A stretch of 64,000 nt of DNA from Hymenobacter baengnokdamensis (GTDB lineage Bacteria > Bacteroidota > Bacteroidia > Cytophagales > Hymenobacteraceae), in the NCBI RefSeq assembly GCF_008728635.1, contig NZ_CP044285.1, forward strand, positions 62,001 to 126,000. Direction: 5' to 3'. Both the position numbers and the translations under genes were made by a program. This document shows positions 32,501-42,700 of this stretch, in pieces; position 1 is the first letter of the stretch; every line of letters begins with the position of its first letter. The notes beneath the pieces are model-generated. The model did not search any database, was not told where the DNA came from, and was given only the letters and a program-made list of their open reading frames with translations.

Positions 32501-34366
32501 CTATTCGGCCAACTCGCGCTCGTAAGGCAGGTTTGACGAAGGCGTTTGCGAGTAGGGCACGTTCTGCGGAATGAAGTCCGCTTCTGCCCCCGGCTTGCTA
32601 TAGTCATAGGGCCAGCGGTAAACAGCCGGAATCTCACCGGGCCAGTTGCCGTGACCAGGCTCGATGGGCGTCGTCCATTCCAGCGTCGTCGAGTTCCACG
32701 GGTTTTCAGTAGCCCGACGGCCACGGAAGATACTGTAGAAGAAGTTGAAGATGAAGATAAACTGGGCGAAGAAAGCCAGAATGGCCGCCGCCGAGATAAA
32801 CTTATTCAGGTCGGCAAACTGCGAGAAGGCATCAAAGCCGGTCCACGCGTAGTAGCGGCGGGGGAAGCCGGCAATACCCACGTAGTGCATTGGCATAAAC
32901 ACCAGATATACGCCCAGAAAGGTCAGCCAAAAGTGGATATACCCTAGCTTTTCATCCATCATGCGGCCAAACATCTTCGGGAACCAGTGATAAACCCCGG
33001 CAAAAAGACCAAAGAAAGCTGACGAACCCATTACCAGGTGGAAGTGAGCTACCACAAAGTAGGTGTTGTGCATCTGGATATCGAGCGTAGCGTTACCAAG
33101 GATAATACCCGTGAGACCACCCGAGATAAACAGCGATACAAACCCAATGGCAAACAGCATTGCGGCCGTGAAGCGAATATTGCCGCGCCACAGCGTAGCT
33201 AGCCAGTTAAATACCTTTACCCCCGATGGCACCGCGATAATCAATGTCAGGAACATGAAGACCGAACCCAGGAAGGGATTCATACCCGTCACAAACATGT
33301 GGTGAGCCCACACTACGAACGACAGCAGCGAGATACCAATCAGCGAGCCAATCATGGCGCGGTAGCCAAAAATCGGCTTGCGAGCGTTAGTAGCCAGAAT
33401 CTCTGACACCATGCCCATCGCGGGCATAATTACGATATACACTTCGGGGTGACCTAAGAACCAGAACAGGTGCTGGAACAATACCGGCGAACCACCCTGG
33501 TTGTGCAATGCCTGACCAGCGATGTAGATATCAGACAGGAAGAAGGAAGTACCAAACGAGCGGTCAAATACCAGCAGCAGGGCCGCCGAAAACAAAACCG
33601 GGAACGAGAGGATACCGAGAATAGCCGTCAGGAAGAAGGCCCAGATAGTAAGTGGCAGCTTGCTCATGCTCATGCCACGGGTACGCAGGTTGATAACCGT
33701 CGTCACGTAGTTGACACCACCCAGCAGCTGCGAAACGATAAAGAATACCATGCTCACGAGCCACATCGTCATGCCCGTGCCCGAGCCGGAAATAGCCTGC
33801 GGTAAGGCGCTCAGGGGCGGGTAGATTGTCCAGCCAGCCGAAGCAGGACCAGTTTCCAGAAACAGCGAGCAGAACATGATAAGGCTCGACAGGAAGAAAA
33901 ACCAGTACGAGAGCATGTTCATGAAGCCCGAAGCCATATCACGGGCGCCTACTTGCAACGGAATCAGGAAGTTAGAGAACGTGCCCGATAGACCGGCCGT
34001 CAGCACGAAGAATACCATAATGGTACCGTGCATCGTTACCAGCGCCAGGTAGAACTCGGGGTCCAGCTTGCCGCCCGAAATCCACTTGCCGAGTAATGGC
34101 TGAAGCCAGTCGAGCGTAGCCTCGGGCCAGCCCAGCTGCAGGCGGAACAAGCTCGAAAGCACCCCGCCAATAATAGCCCACATCATGCCAGTAATCAGGA
34201 ACTGGCGGGCAATCATTTTATGGTCCTGGCTGAAAACGTATTTCCATAGCCAGTGCTGGTCGTGGTGCTCGTGGTCGTGCAGATGGTCGTCGTGCTCAGT
34301 GTGAGGCACTGGCGCAGTACCTATTCCACCCTGCGACTGCGAGGAAACCGGAAGATTAGTAGCCAT
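32501..34366 (-). CDS. ctaD: Cytochrome c oxidase subunit I
   Basis: A 621-residue catalytic subunit with twelve or more helices that binds low-spin haem and the haem-CuB centre. CuB ligands appear in FWFLGHPEVYIV (with the cross-linked His-Tyr pair) and WAHHMFV. Haem ligands appear in MHNTYFVVAHFHLVMGSS; the low-spin haem histidine is in VTMHGTIMVFFVL. The N-terminus before the first helix is unusually rich in histidine (HTEHDDHLHDHEHHDQHW, about residues 22-39). It follows ctaC by about 30 bases in the same transcript and ends before a terminator. Confidence 0.96.
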   Translation of the reverse strand: MATNLPVSSQSQGGIGTAPVPHTEHDDHLHDHEHHDQHWLWKYVFSQDHKMIARQFLITGMMWAIIGGVLSSLFRLQLGWPEATLDWLQPLLGKWISGGKLDPEFYLALVTMHGTIMVFFVLTAGLSGTFSNFLIPLQVGARDMASGFMNMLSYWFFFLSSLIMFCSLFLETGPASAGWTIYPPLSALPQAISGSGTGMTMWLVSMVFFIVSQLLGGVNYVTTVINLRTRGMSMSKLPLTIWAFFLTAILGILSFPVLFSAALLLVFDRSFGTSFFLSDIYIAGQALHNQGGSPVLFQHLFWFLGHPEVYIVIMPAMGMVSEILATNARKPIFGYRAMIGSLIGISLLSFVVWAHHMFVTGMNPFLGSVFMFLTLIIAVPSGVKVFNWLATLWRGNIRFTAAMLFAIGFVSLFISGGLTGIILGNATLDIQMHNTYFVVAHFHLVMGSSAFFGLFAGVYHWFPKMFGRMMDEKLGYIHFWLTFLGVYLVFMPMHYVGIAGFPRRYYAWTGFDAFSQFADLNKFISAAAILAFFAQFIFIFNFFYSIFRGRRATENPWNSTTLEWTTPIEPGHGNWPGEIPAVYRWPYDYSKPGAEADFIPQNVPYSQTPSSNLPYERELAE

Positions 34367-34398
34367 AAATCAGAATAAAACTGCTAAAAAGTAAGTCT

Positions 34399-35496
34399 TT
34401 AGAGCGACGCCTGAGCCGCCAATGGAGCAGGCGATTCGCCGGTTTCTTCGATTGCGCTAGCCTTAGCACCCTGGCTGCCGCCTTTACCCAAGCCGGTCTG
34501 CTGGCTCATCTGCTTGTAGGAAGCCATCAGGTCCGCGTTCTTCGAAATCGGGCTTTGGGCTGCAAACCAGGCTACGTAATCATCGGGCTCGTCTACTACG
34601 ATGTTGAGCTTCATAGCGAAGTGGCCTTTCCCGCAAATCTGGTTGCAAGCCAACTCATAGTTAAACTTTGGATTGCCCAGTTTGGCCCGCATCTCGTCGG
34701 TAGTAGTGGTAGGCGTAAACCAGAAGCGGGTAGGCATGCCGGGCACCGCATACATCTGCACGCGGAACTGCGGCATATACACGGCGTGTAGTACATCGCG
34801 CGAGCGAATCTTGATGAGCACCGGATGTCCCTTAGGCACGTGAATTTCCGAGGCGACAAAGTCATCAGCGGCGGCCTTGTCACTCAGGTCAAACCCGAAA
34901 TCGTTAGCCGCATCAATCAGACGATAATTTACTACGCCCAGCTTCATATCGCGCCCGGGGTAGCGTACCAGCCAGTTAAACTGCTTGCCCATTAGTTCCA
35001 GCACGATGGCATCTTTAGGAGCGGGGCCCGTGATGCGGGTCCAGGCTTTCCAGCCAGCGAAAATCAGCGAAGCCATCACAATGGCCGGAATAATCGTCCA
35101 GATAACTTCAATCTTGTTGTTGTGCGAGAAGAAGTAGGCGCGGCGGCCGTCCTGATGCTGATACTTATAAGCGTAGATGAAGAGCAGACCCTGCGTAATA
35201 ACAAAGGCAATGCCGATGACTATCATCGTCGTCCAAAACATGCGTTCCATTGCATGGCCGTGAACGGAAGCAATAGGCGGGTTCATTTTACCGAAGTTTT
35301 CGGCGAACGACCAGAAGAAAGCAGCCCCTCCTACTACCATGAATACTAACATCAGCAAGGCATTGACGCGGTTGCTGGTGCCAATCTGGCGCACATAAGA
35401 GCCGGAGAAGATAGCAGTTAGTATTTGAATGCGAAACAGCAAGCCGAACACGACCAGCAGCAGCCCCAAGACTAGCAGAATAGTTAAAGTACTCAT
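34399..35496 (-). CDS. ctaC: Cytochrome c oxidase subunit II with CuA site
   Basis: A 365-residue subunit II. Three hydrophobic segments are seen (about residues 2-32, 45-66 and 85-112, plus one near 140), then the cupredoxin domain. The CuA ligands are in the motif CNQICGKGHFAM at about residues 281-292, with the upstream His in SRDVLHAVYMPQFRVQM. No CxxCH is present, so unlike caa3-type enzymes the subunit has no fused cytochrome c. Electrons must come from haem groups on complex III or a soluble carrier. The C-terminus (about 40 residues) is Gly, Ser, Ala and Gln-rich and probably disordered. It links the complex III genes and ctaD. Confidence 0.95.
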   Translation of the reverse strand: MSTLTILLVLGLLLVVFGLLFRIQILTAIFSGSYVRQIGTSNRVNALLMLVFMVVGGAAFFWSFAENFGKMNPPIASVHGHAMERMFWTTMIVIGIAFVITQGLLFIYAYKYQHQDGRRAYFFSHNNKIEVIWTIIPAIVMASLIFAGWKAWTRITGPAPKDAIVLELMGKQFNWLVRYPGRDMKLGVVNYRLIDAANDFGFDLSDKAAADDFVASEIHVPKGHPVLIKIRSRDVLHAVYMPQFRVQMYAVPGMPTRFWFTPTTTTDEMRAKLGNPKFNYELACNQICGKGHFAMKLNIVVDEPDDYVAWFAAQSPISKNADLMASYKQMSQQTGLGKGGSQGAKASAIEETGESPAPLAAQASL

Positions 35497-35586
35497 TGGA
35501 TAGAAGGGAGAAACCAGAACCCGTGCCTAGTCACTGACTAGTAACTAAGCACCGGGCGGTAAGTTCTAAAAGTCTAGGCTCTTGAA

Positions 35587-36909
35587 TTAGGTGGTGTGGT
35601 GAACGCTTTCCTCCACGAAGGGGTGGTTTACCGGAATAAGCGAAGCTTCGGCCAGACGGCGGGTAAGCAGAATCAGGAAGGCCCCGAGCAAAATCATGGC
35701 GATACCAATCTCAATGAGGAACCCATTATCGCCTTTTAAAGTGCCGGGCATTATCATCAAATAGAAGTCTGACCAGTGACCAACCAGAATGGCAATACAA
35801 ACGATTTTCATGATTATCATCTGGCGCTTGGCATCCCGGGTCATCAATACCAGGAAAGGGAAGGCAAAATTGATTACCAGATTAAAGTAGAAAATCCAGG
35901 TATAGCTGCCATTAAATCCGCCTAGTCGCTGATTATAGTATACTGCTTCTTCAGGAAGGTTGGCATACCAGATAAGCATAAACTGCGCAAACCATACGTA
36001 AGTCCAGAAAATGCTGAAGCCGAACATCAGCTTGCCCAAGTCATGGAAGTGGTTGGCATTCATGAAGCGCAGGTAGCCTGCCTGCTTCAGGAAGATGGCA
36101 ATCAGGGTAGTAGCCGCAATGCCCGATACCCACCAGGAGGCGAATACATACCAGCCAAACATAGTGCTAAACCAATGCACATCAACCGACATAACCCAGT
36201 CCCAGGCTGCCATGGAGGAAGTAACAGCATACAGCACTAAAAACAAGGCGGCGGCATTTATGCTGGTATGGAAATAGCGGGTTCCCCCGTTAAGGTCTTC
36301 CTGAAGGGAGAGCTGACGCAAACGCCAGGTAAAGTAAATCCATATTCCTAAGTATATTATCATTCTAATCAGATAGAATGAGAAGGTCAGGAAGCCGGAT
36401 TTGCCTGCTATAATCTTATCGTAAGTAGCGGAGCCTTTTGTCATGACGCCATCCTGCGTCCAGTGGAAAATGTCATGACGCCCTACCACGAAGAGCAGTA
36501 CCATGAGTATGCCACCCGGAATCAGCCAGGCACCCAGGGCTTCGTTAATCCGCTTTACTACTACCGACCAGCCTGCGTAGGCCACGTATTGGATAGCCAT
36601 AAATACGGTACCAACGCCTGATACCCCAACCAGAAACAGGTTGCTATGCCACAGGCTTACTACAATGCGGCGGATTAGTACTGAATGCCCCTCTTCGGTA
36701 GCGGAAGCATCGTGGGCTGCATTCAGATGACCAGCCGCCTCGCCGGCAGCTTCGTGGTGCTCGCCCCAGTGCATGAGCGCGGCCACAATACCAATTAGCA
36801 ATACCAGTATCCCGGCACCGATAATGGTCATGAACGTCCGTTGAGCCTTGGGGCTATGTGCTAGCTGCTCGACGGCGGCGGGTTCGTGATGATGAGTCAG
36901 AGTTGCCAT
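35587..36909 (-). CDS. actF: Alternative complex III subunit ActF (NrfD-like membrane subunit)
   Basis: A 440-residue membrane protein with ten hydrophobic helices, of the second NrfD-like subunit type in alternative complex III. Features are LVGVSGVGTVFMAIQYVAYAG, the WDWVMSVDVHWFSTMFGWYVF motif near residue 225, and FSIFWTYVWFAQFMLIWYANLPEE. A His-rich start (TLTHHHEPA) and end (HHTT) are present. It lies nine bases after actE, and 90 bases before ctaC; that gap contains a small inverted repeat CTAGTCA-c-TGACTAG at 35527-35541. Confidence 0.92.
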   Translation of the reverse strand: MATLTHHHEPAAVEQLAHSPKAQRTFMTIIGAGILVLLIGIVAALMHWGEHHEAAGEAAGHLNAAHDASATEEGHSVLIRRIVVSLWHSNLFLVGVSGVGTVFMAIQYVAYAGWSVVVKRINEALGAWLIPGGILMVLLFVVGRHDIFHWTQDGVMTKGSATYDKIIAGKSGFLTFSFYLIRMIIYLGIWIYFTWRLRQLSLQEDLNGGTRYFHTSINAAALFLVLYAVTSSMAAWDWVMSVDVHWFSTMFGWYVFASWWVSGIAATTLIAIFLKQAGYLRFMNANHFHDLGKLMFGFSIFWTYVWFAQFMLIWYANLPEEAVYYNQRLGGFNGSYTWIFYFNLVINFAFPFLVLMTRDAKRQMIIMKIVCIAILVGHWSDFYLMIMPGTLKGDNGFLIEIGIAMILLGAFLILLTRRLAEASLIPVNHPFVEESVHHTT

Positions 36910-36917
36910 AGGGTCAG

Positions 36918-37673
36918 TTAGTTCATCGAGCCATTACGGCCTTTAGTGCCCTGGCCGGGCGTTTCAGAGTGGCTATTGGCATTGGCCTTACCCTCGGGCT
37001 TTTGATTGGTAGGGTCAGTCATGGCCGAAGCTTCCCCCGTAGAGGCGCTCGTAACATCAGCGGGTGCCGCTACTTTGACCACTTTCGGCAAGTCGGCCGG
37101 GTCGTTATTGATTTGCAGTACGTGTACGTACATCGCGATTTTCCAACGCTCCTCCGGGTTTACCTGCGAGCCATGAGGCATCATTCGGTTGCGTCCCCAT
37201 TCGATGACGTGGTAGATGTGCCCATCGTTCATCGTTTTGTAAGCGCCCGCCGAATAGTTGGGAACACCTTTAAACTTCATACCTACTGGTCCCTGGCCAT
37301 CGCCTTTTTCACCGTGGCAGTGCTGGCAATAGCGCGTAAAGAGCGCCTGGCCTTCCAGAACGTTCTCCTTGGTATAAGCATAAGGATTATGGAGCGTACG
37401 CTCAGCAATTCCTACGCTGTCTTTTGGGATGTGGTCGAAGTAAGCAAGCTTACCACGAGGAACCGTACCAGCAGCAGGCGTGCGCTCGTTGATTCCAAAC
37501 GAGTTAATCGTGTTGAATCTGATTTGGCGCAACGGCTCGTACGGAATTGACTCGTACATCTCCGGGGCGTATTCTACGCCGGGGCTGTTTGGGTCGGGCG
37601 TGCAGGAAGCTACGCCCAGGCTTAGTACCAGCGAGGCCGCGGACAGCCCGTATTTGAGGGAAGGCGACATCAT
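36918..37673 (-). CDS. actE: Alternative complex III subunit ActE, monohaem cytochrome c lipoprotein
   Basis: A 251-residue lipoprotein cytochrome c. The lipobox LGVASC gives an acylated Cys near residue 24. The haem site is CQHCHGEKGDGQGP, with a methionine ligand region RNRMMPHGSQVNPEERW. Two upstream regions resemble other ActE proteins (EMYESIPYEP, FGINERTPAAGTVPRG). A Ser, Thr, Asn, Gly-rich tail follows. It would take electrons from the pentahaem ActA and pass them to the oxidase. It overlaps actD by a single base. Confidence 0.93.
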   Translation of the reverse strand: MMSPSLKYGLSAASLVLSLGVASCTPDPNSPGVEYAPEMYESIPYEPLRQIRFNTINSFGINERTPAAGTVPRGKLAYFDHIPKDSVGIAERTLHNPYAYTKENVLEGQALFTRYCQHCHGEKGDGQGPVGMKFKGVPNYSAGAYKTMNDGHIYHVIEWGRNRMMPHGSQVNPEERWKIAMYVHVLQINNDPADLPKVVKVAAPADVTSASTGEASAMTDPTNQKPEGKANANSHSETPGQGTKGRNGSMN

Positions 37674-38260
37674 TAGAATTTGGTCATTTCCTTTTGATTG
37701 ACTTCGCTGGCACCGTTTTCGCGCAGCAGCTGGGTCAATTTCGGCATTTGCGAGCTGTTTTCATCCAGCTCGATGGCCACTACAAACTTGTCATCTGTTG
37801 AGCGTACATCCAGGACCGGCGTTTTAAAGCGCGGGTAAAGCCTTGAGATGGTGTAGAAGGTGATTACCATGCCATGACAGGTAAAAAACACCGTCAGCTC
37901 GAAAGCCACCGGAATAAAGGCAGGCAGCGAAATCGCAGGCTTACCCCCAATAATCATTGGCCAGTCGAAGCCCAGCGTATAAATCTGAAGCCATAGTGCG
38001 AACGCCAGGCCGCACATGCCATAGAAAAAAGCGGCAATGGGTAAGCGGGAGCGCTCGATACCTAGCGCATCATCGATTCCGTGAACCGGATAAGGCGAGA
38101 AGACATCGTAGATTTTTACACCTGCTCCGCGGAGATTATCAATCGCGTGGAGGAGTACATCTTCGTCGTCAAAAATACCCAGAGCGAAACGCTTGGTCGA
38201 ACTGGTAGTGGCCGGGGCAAGGGCGGCCGGCGCGGCAGCGGTGACGGCAGGACTAGTCAT
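37673..38260 (-). CDS. actD: Alternative complex III subunit ActD (DUF3341)
   Basis: A 195-residue DUF3341 protein. A cytoplasmic start (FALGIFDDEDVLLHAIDNLRGAGVKIYDVFSPYPVHGIDDALG) is followed by two membrane helices (about residues 77-95 and 110-140) and a cytoplasmic tail. Both the beginning and the two-helix layout are typical of ActD in Bacteroidota. It overlaps actC by eight bases, and is probably translationally coupled with it. Confidence 0.94.
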   Translation of the reverse strand: MTSPAVTAAAPAALAPATTSSTKRFALGIFDDEDVLLHAIDNLRGAGVKIYDVFSPYPVHGIDDALGIERSRLPIAAFFYGMCGLAFALWLQIYTLGFDWPMIIGGKPAISLPAFIPVAFELTVFFTCHGMVITFYTISRLYPRFKTPVLDVRSTDDKFVVAIELDENSSQMPKLTQLLRENGASEVNQKEMTKF

Positions 38261-39734
38261 TTTGCTTATCGTAGTTTACGGGTGCCGATGCCGGAACGCC
38301 GGGCGTAGAATAAGGAGCAGGCGAAGCGTGATGGCCGGCGGGTGAGCGGCTACCGTCGTTGGAGCCTCCGTAAGTAGGCCCGTCGTTTACCGTATACTTC
38401 AGGATGGTTTTCACTTCGGCCATGTTGATTACCGGGAAGAACTTGGCAAACAACAGGAACAAGGTAAAGAACAGGCCGATGGTACCAACGTAAATACCAA
38501 CGTCGATACGGGTAGGCGAGAACATTGCCCAGGAGGAAGGCAGGTAATCGCGGTGCAGCGAAGACACAATAATTACAAAGCGCTCGAACCACATACCGAT
38601 GTTCACAATGATTGACAGGATGAATGTCATTACAATGCTGTAACGAACCCGGCGAATCCACACAAACTGGGGCGAGAGCACGTTGCAGCTCATCATGCAG
38701 GCGTATGCCCACCAGTAGGGGCCGGTAGCCCGGTTGATAAAGCAATACTGCTCATACTCAACCTGCGAGTACCATGCGATGAAAAACTCGGTGATGTAGG
38801 CCACCCCAACGATTGAGCCCGTTACCATCATGATTTTATTCATGAGGGCGATGTGCTCCAGGGTGATGTAGTCTTCCAGCTTAAATACAACGCGGGTAAT
38901 GAGCATCAGCGTCAGCACCATTGCGAAGCCGGAGAAGATGGCACCCGAAACGAAGTATGGCGGGAAGATGGTTGTGTGCCAGCCCGGTACCACGGAGGTA
39001 GCAAAGTCCATCGATACAATAGTGTGTACCGAAAGTACCAGCGGCGTCGATACACCAGCCAGAATCAACGATACCGTCTCGTAGCGCGACCAGTGCTTGG
39101 CTGAGCCGGTCCAGCCCATGCTCAGAATGGAATAGCTAAAGCGGGCAATCTTACCTTTTGCGCGGTCACGAATGGTGGCGAAATCAGGAACCAGACCCGT
39201 GTACCAGAATACCAGCGATACGGTAAAGTACGTGGAGATGGCGAACACGTCCCATAGCAGTGGTGAGTTAAAGTTCGCCCACAGCGAGCCCAGCGTATTT
39301 TGCAGCGGGAATACGTAAAATGCCAACCAAGGACGGCCCATGTGCAACACGGGGAACATAGCGGCGCAGATTACGGCAAAAATTGTCATGGCTTCAGCCG
39401 CCCGGTTGATGGACGAGCGCCACTTCTGACGGAACAGCAGCAGTACGGCCGAAATCAGCGTACCGGCGTGGCCGATACCTACCCACCACACGAAGTTGGT
39501 AATATCCCAAGCCCAGCCGATGGTTTTGTTGAGGCCCCACTCGCCGATACCGTACCAAAGCGTCCGGTACACCGAATAGAAGAAAACGCCCAGCAGAATC
39601 AAGGCCACACCCAGGGCCCCCATCCAGCGGATGTTCGGAGCTGCTTCTACCTGGTAGCAGATATCCTGAGTGACGTCGTGGTACGTTTTACCGCTCGTTA
39701 CGAGTGGTTCGCGCACTGGTGATACGTACTGCAT
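38253..39734 (-). CDS. actC: Alternative complex III subunit ActC (NrfD/PsrC family)
   Basis: A 493-residue NrfD-type integral membrane subunit with ten helices, forming the quinol-binding membrane part next to ActB. Motifs include WAWDITNFVWWVGIGHAGTLISAVLLL, INRAAEAMTIFAVICA and LSVHTIVSMDFATSVVPGWHTTIFPPYFVSGAIFSG in segments. The last 50 or so residues are a Gly, Ser, Pro, His-rich hydrophilic tail. Gene order act A, B, C, D, E, F matches known alternative complex III operons. Confidence 0.95.
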   Translation of the reverse strand: MQYVSPVREPLVTSGKTYHDVTQDICYQVEAAPNIRWMGALGVALILLGVFFYSVYRTLWYGIGEWGLNKTIGWAWDITNFVWWVGIGHAGTLISAVLLLFRQKWRSSINRAAEAMTIFAVICAAMFPVLHMGRPWLAFYVFPLQNTLGSLWANFNSPLLWDVFAISTYFTVSLVFWYTGLVPDFATIRDRAKGKIARFSYSILSMGWTGSAKHWSRYETVSLILAGVSTPLVLSVHTIVSMDFATSVVPGWHTTIFPPYFVSGAIFSGFAMVLTLMLITRVVFKLEDYITLEHIALMNKIMMVTGSIVGVAYITEFFIAWYSQVEYEQYCFINRATGPYWWAYACMMSCNVLSPQFVWIRRVRYSIVMTFILSIIVNIGMWFERFVIIVSSLHRDYLPSSWAMFSPTRIDVGIYVGTIGLFFTLFLLFAKFFPVINMAEVKTILKYTVNDGPTYGGSNDGSRSPAGHHASPAPYSTPGVPASAPVNYDKQND

Positions 39735-39783
39735 AGTGATGAATATTAATGTCCTAGTTCTTTCTTATCAAGCAATTAACAGC

Positions 39784-42700
39784 TTAGGCTTTTTCTTCCT
39801 GGGGGAAGAATTTGGCGGCACCGTTACGGATTTTGGTCAGGTAGGTCACGTTCGGCTGCACGTTGATGGAATCGAGCACGTGGAAAGCCCGCTCGCCATC
39901 TTCGCGGCGCAATAGCTGGCTGAGGCGGCTGTTGGGGTCGCGCATGTCGCCAAACAGGATAGCCTCGGTGGGGCACGACTGAGCGCAAGCGGTTATGATT
40001 TCACCATCTTTCGGGCGACGCTTCTGCTTTTTAGCCTCCAGCTTACCGAGTTGAATGCGCTGGATGCACATCGAGCACTTTTCCATTACCCCACGAGCAC
40101 GAACCGTCACGTCGGGGTTCAGCACCATGCGGCCAAGGTCGGTGAACATATGGCCGTTTACGTCCTCAAACTTCTCATTGGAGTAGTACGAGAACCAGTT
40201 AAAGCGACGCACTTTATACGGGCAGTTGTTGGCGCAGTAGCGAGTACCTACGCAACGGTTGTAGGTCATCTGATTCAGACCTTCCGAGCTGTGCGTAGTT
40301 GCTAGTACCGGGCAGACGGTTTCGCACGGCGCGTGGTTGCAGTGCTGGCACATCATAGGCTGGAAAATCACCTGCGGATTATCCGAAGGGTCTTCCATAG
40401 CTGCGTAAGTCTTCAGCTTGCCGTTTTTCTCGAATTCATCCTCGTGGTGGTCCGAGCTGTAGTAGCGGTCGATGCGCATCCAGTGCATCTCGCGGCGGTT
40501 AAGAACCTGCTGCTTGCCCACTACGGCAATGTTGTTTTCGGTCTGGCACCCAATCACGCACGAGCCACAGCCAATGCAGGAGTTGAGGTCAACCGCCATA
40601 CCCCAGTGGTGGTCGTTGTACTGGTAGTCCTGCCACAACGAAACCTTGTTGGGCTTTTCCAGGCCATCGGGCGTTGCAACCCGCTCGTACTCCGATACTT
40701 CCTTAGGATTCTCGCGGTATTTAGCCAGCGTATTCTCCTGTACTACCTCATGGCGGTCCATGATAGTATGGTGCGTCTGCGTTTGCGCAATGGGGTTGGT
40801 AGCGCCCGTTTTTTCCAGCGTAACCGTATTGTAATACTGAACGCCAGCAGGAGTAGCCTGCGCCAATACGAAAGCGTTAGCCCCGACGGCATCACCTACT
40901 TTACCAACTTTGGTACGACCGTAGCCGACCGCGATACTTACCGTTCCCTCGGCCTGGCCGGGCTGCACCAGCACTGGCAGCTCAATGCTTTTGCCGCCGG
41001 CCGACACTTTCAGCACGTCGTTTTGCTGCCACTTGTTTTCTTCGGCCATTTTACGCGGCACGGCCACGTAGTTGCCCCAGGTAGCTTTCGAGATGGGGTC
41101 AGGCAGCTCATGCAGGAAAGGGTTGTTGCCCTCTATCCCACCCTCGCCAATACCAACTTTCTCATAGAGTACAGCTTCGATACCCGACTTAGCCGCCCCA
41201 CCCAGGCGGCTGGTTGCTTCCGCCAGGCTCAGGGGCTGGGTAGTAAAAGTAGGCGTAGGCAGGGCTGAGCCAGTAGCTACCCCATCGTGCACTACTTTGT
41301 CCCAAGCAGCCTGGAAGCCGTTGTTGGCGCCCAGCACCGTGCGCCAGCCATCCTTCAGGAAATCGTAATACGTTTCGTTGGAGCCAGCCCAGCGCAGGAA
41401 AGTTTCCTGAGCCTGACGGGTCTTAAACAAGGGCGTAATGGTTGGCTGAGCCAAACTTAGCTCGCCGCGCTTGGGCTCGTAGTCGTTCCACGACTCCAGC
41501 CAGTGGTGGTCGGGAGCCTGGTACTGGCAGAGCGAGCCGGTTTCGTCCAACCGGTCGTTGAGCGAGATGGTCAGCGCTGCCTTATTGCCTTTCAGTGCTT
41601 CTTCGATTTCGGCACCGCGCGGGTGGTTGAAAACGGGGTTGGCATGGTAGAAGATTACGGCGCCGACAGCGCCGCTTTTCAGCTCGCTGATAAACTGGCT
41701 CATGCGGCCGTCCTCACCCTGGCGCACAAACGAAGGCGTTGTGAGGCTCAGCGTAGTACCAACATTGCCTAGTGCCTGGTTGATAGCCGCCACTACTGTT
41801 TGCACAGCCGGGTCGTTGGAGCCCGACACAACCAGCGAGGCGCCACGGTTAGCCTGAAGCTCTTTGGCAGCCTGCGCTACCTGCTTTTGCGCAGCGGCCG
41901 AGAGGCCTGCTGAAGAACCACCGCCTGCTACAGCATTATATAGCGCCAATGCTATGGAACCAATTTCCGAAGGCTTAACCGCTACCCGTACGTCGGCATT
42001 AGAGCCAGTCAGCGAGAGCGCCGTTTCAAACTGGAAGTGGCGCGACATGGTGCGCTTGTCGGTGCTCACCTTCCGGTTCGTCACGTACTGCCGCGAGTAC
42101 TCGACCGGTGAAATCCAGGTACCGAGGAAGTCCGCTCCGAGGCTTACAATAACGTTGGCCCGGCTGAAGTCATAGGAGGGCAGTACGCCACCATTGGCCT
42201 GCAACAAAGCAGAAGCCGAGTTCACGTCATACATAACGTGCTCGAAGCTGCGATAGCGACCCGCCAGCGCCGCAATGGCCCGCTTGGTGCTGGGGCTGAT
42301 GATAGTGGGCGATACCAGCACAATTTTACCGCTGGCGCTGCCAAGGCCAGCCCGAACAGCCTGGTCGAGCTGCGCAAACTCTACCCTTTTGCCTTTAGCC
42401 ATGAAGTGCTGCAGGCGGGCGCCATCATAGAGGTTGAGCACTGCCGCCTGCGCACGAGCCGAGAGGCCGCCGCGCGTTACGGGCGACTCGGGGTTGCCCT
42501 CCAGCTTAATGGGCCGGCCATCGCGGTTTTTAACCAGTACGGCGTTGTAGTCCGAGCCGGTAAAGTAGGTCGAGGCGTAGAAGTTGGAGATGCTCGGGTC
42601 AATCTCCTCAGGCTTATTCAGGTAAGGAATGGCCTTATGAACCGGTGCTTCGCACGCTGCCAGCGTAGCGGCCGCCACGCTAAAGCCCATGAGTTTCAGA

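Noticed and set aside
35527-35541. CTAGTCA-c-TGACTAG inverted repeat between actF and ctaC as a regulator site
   Set aside because: Seven-base arms, no other copy seen at promoters in the window; too weak to list as a regulatory feature.
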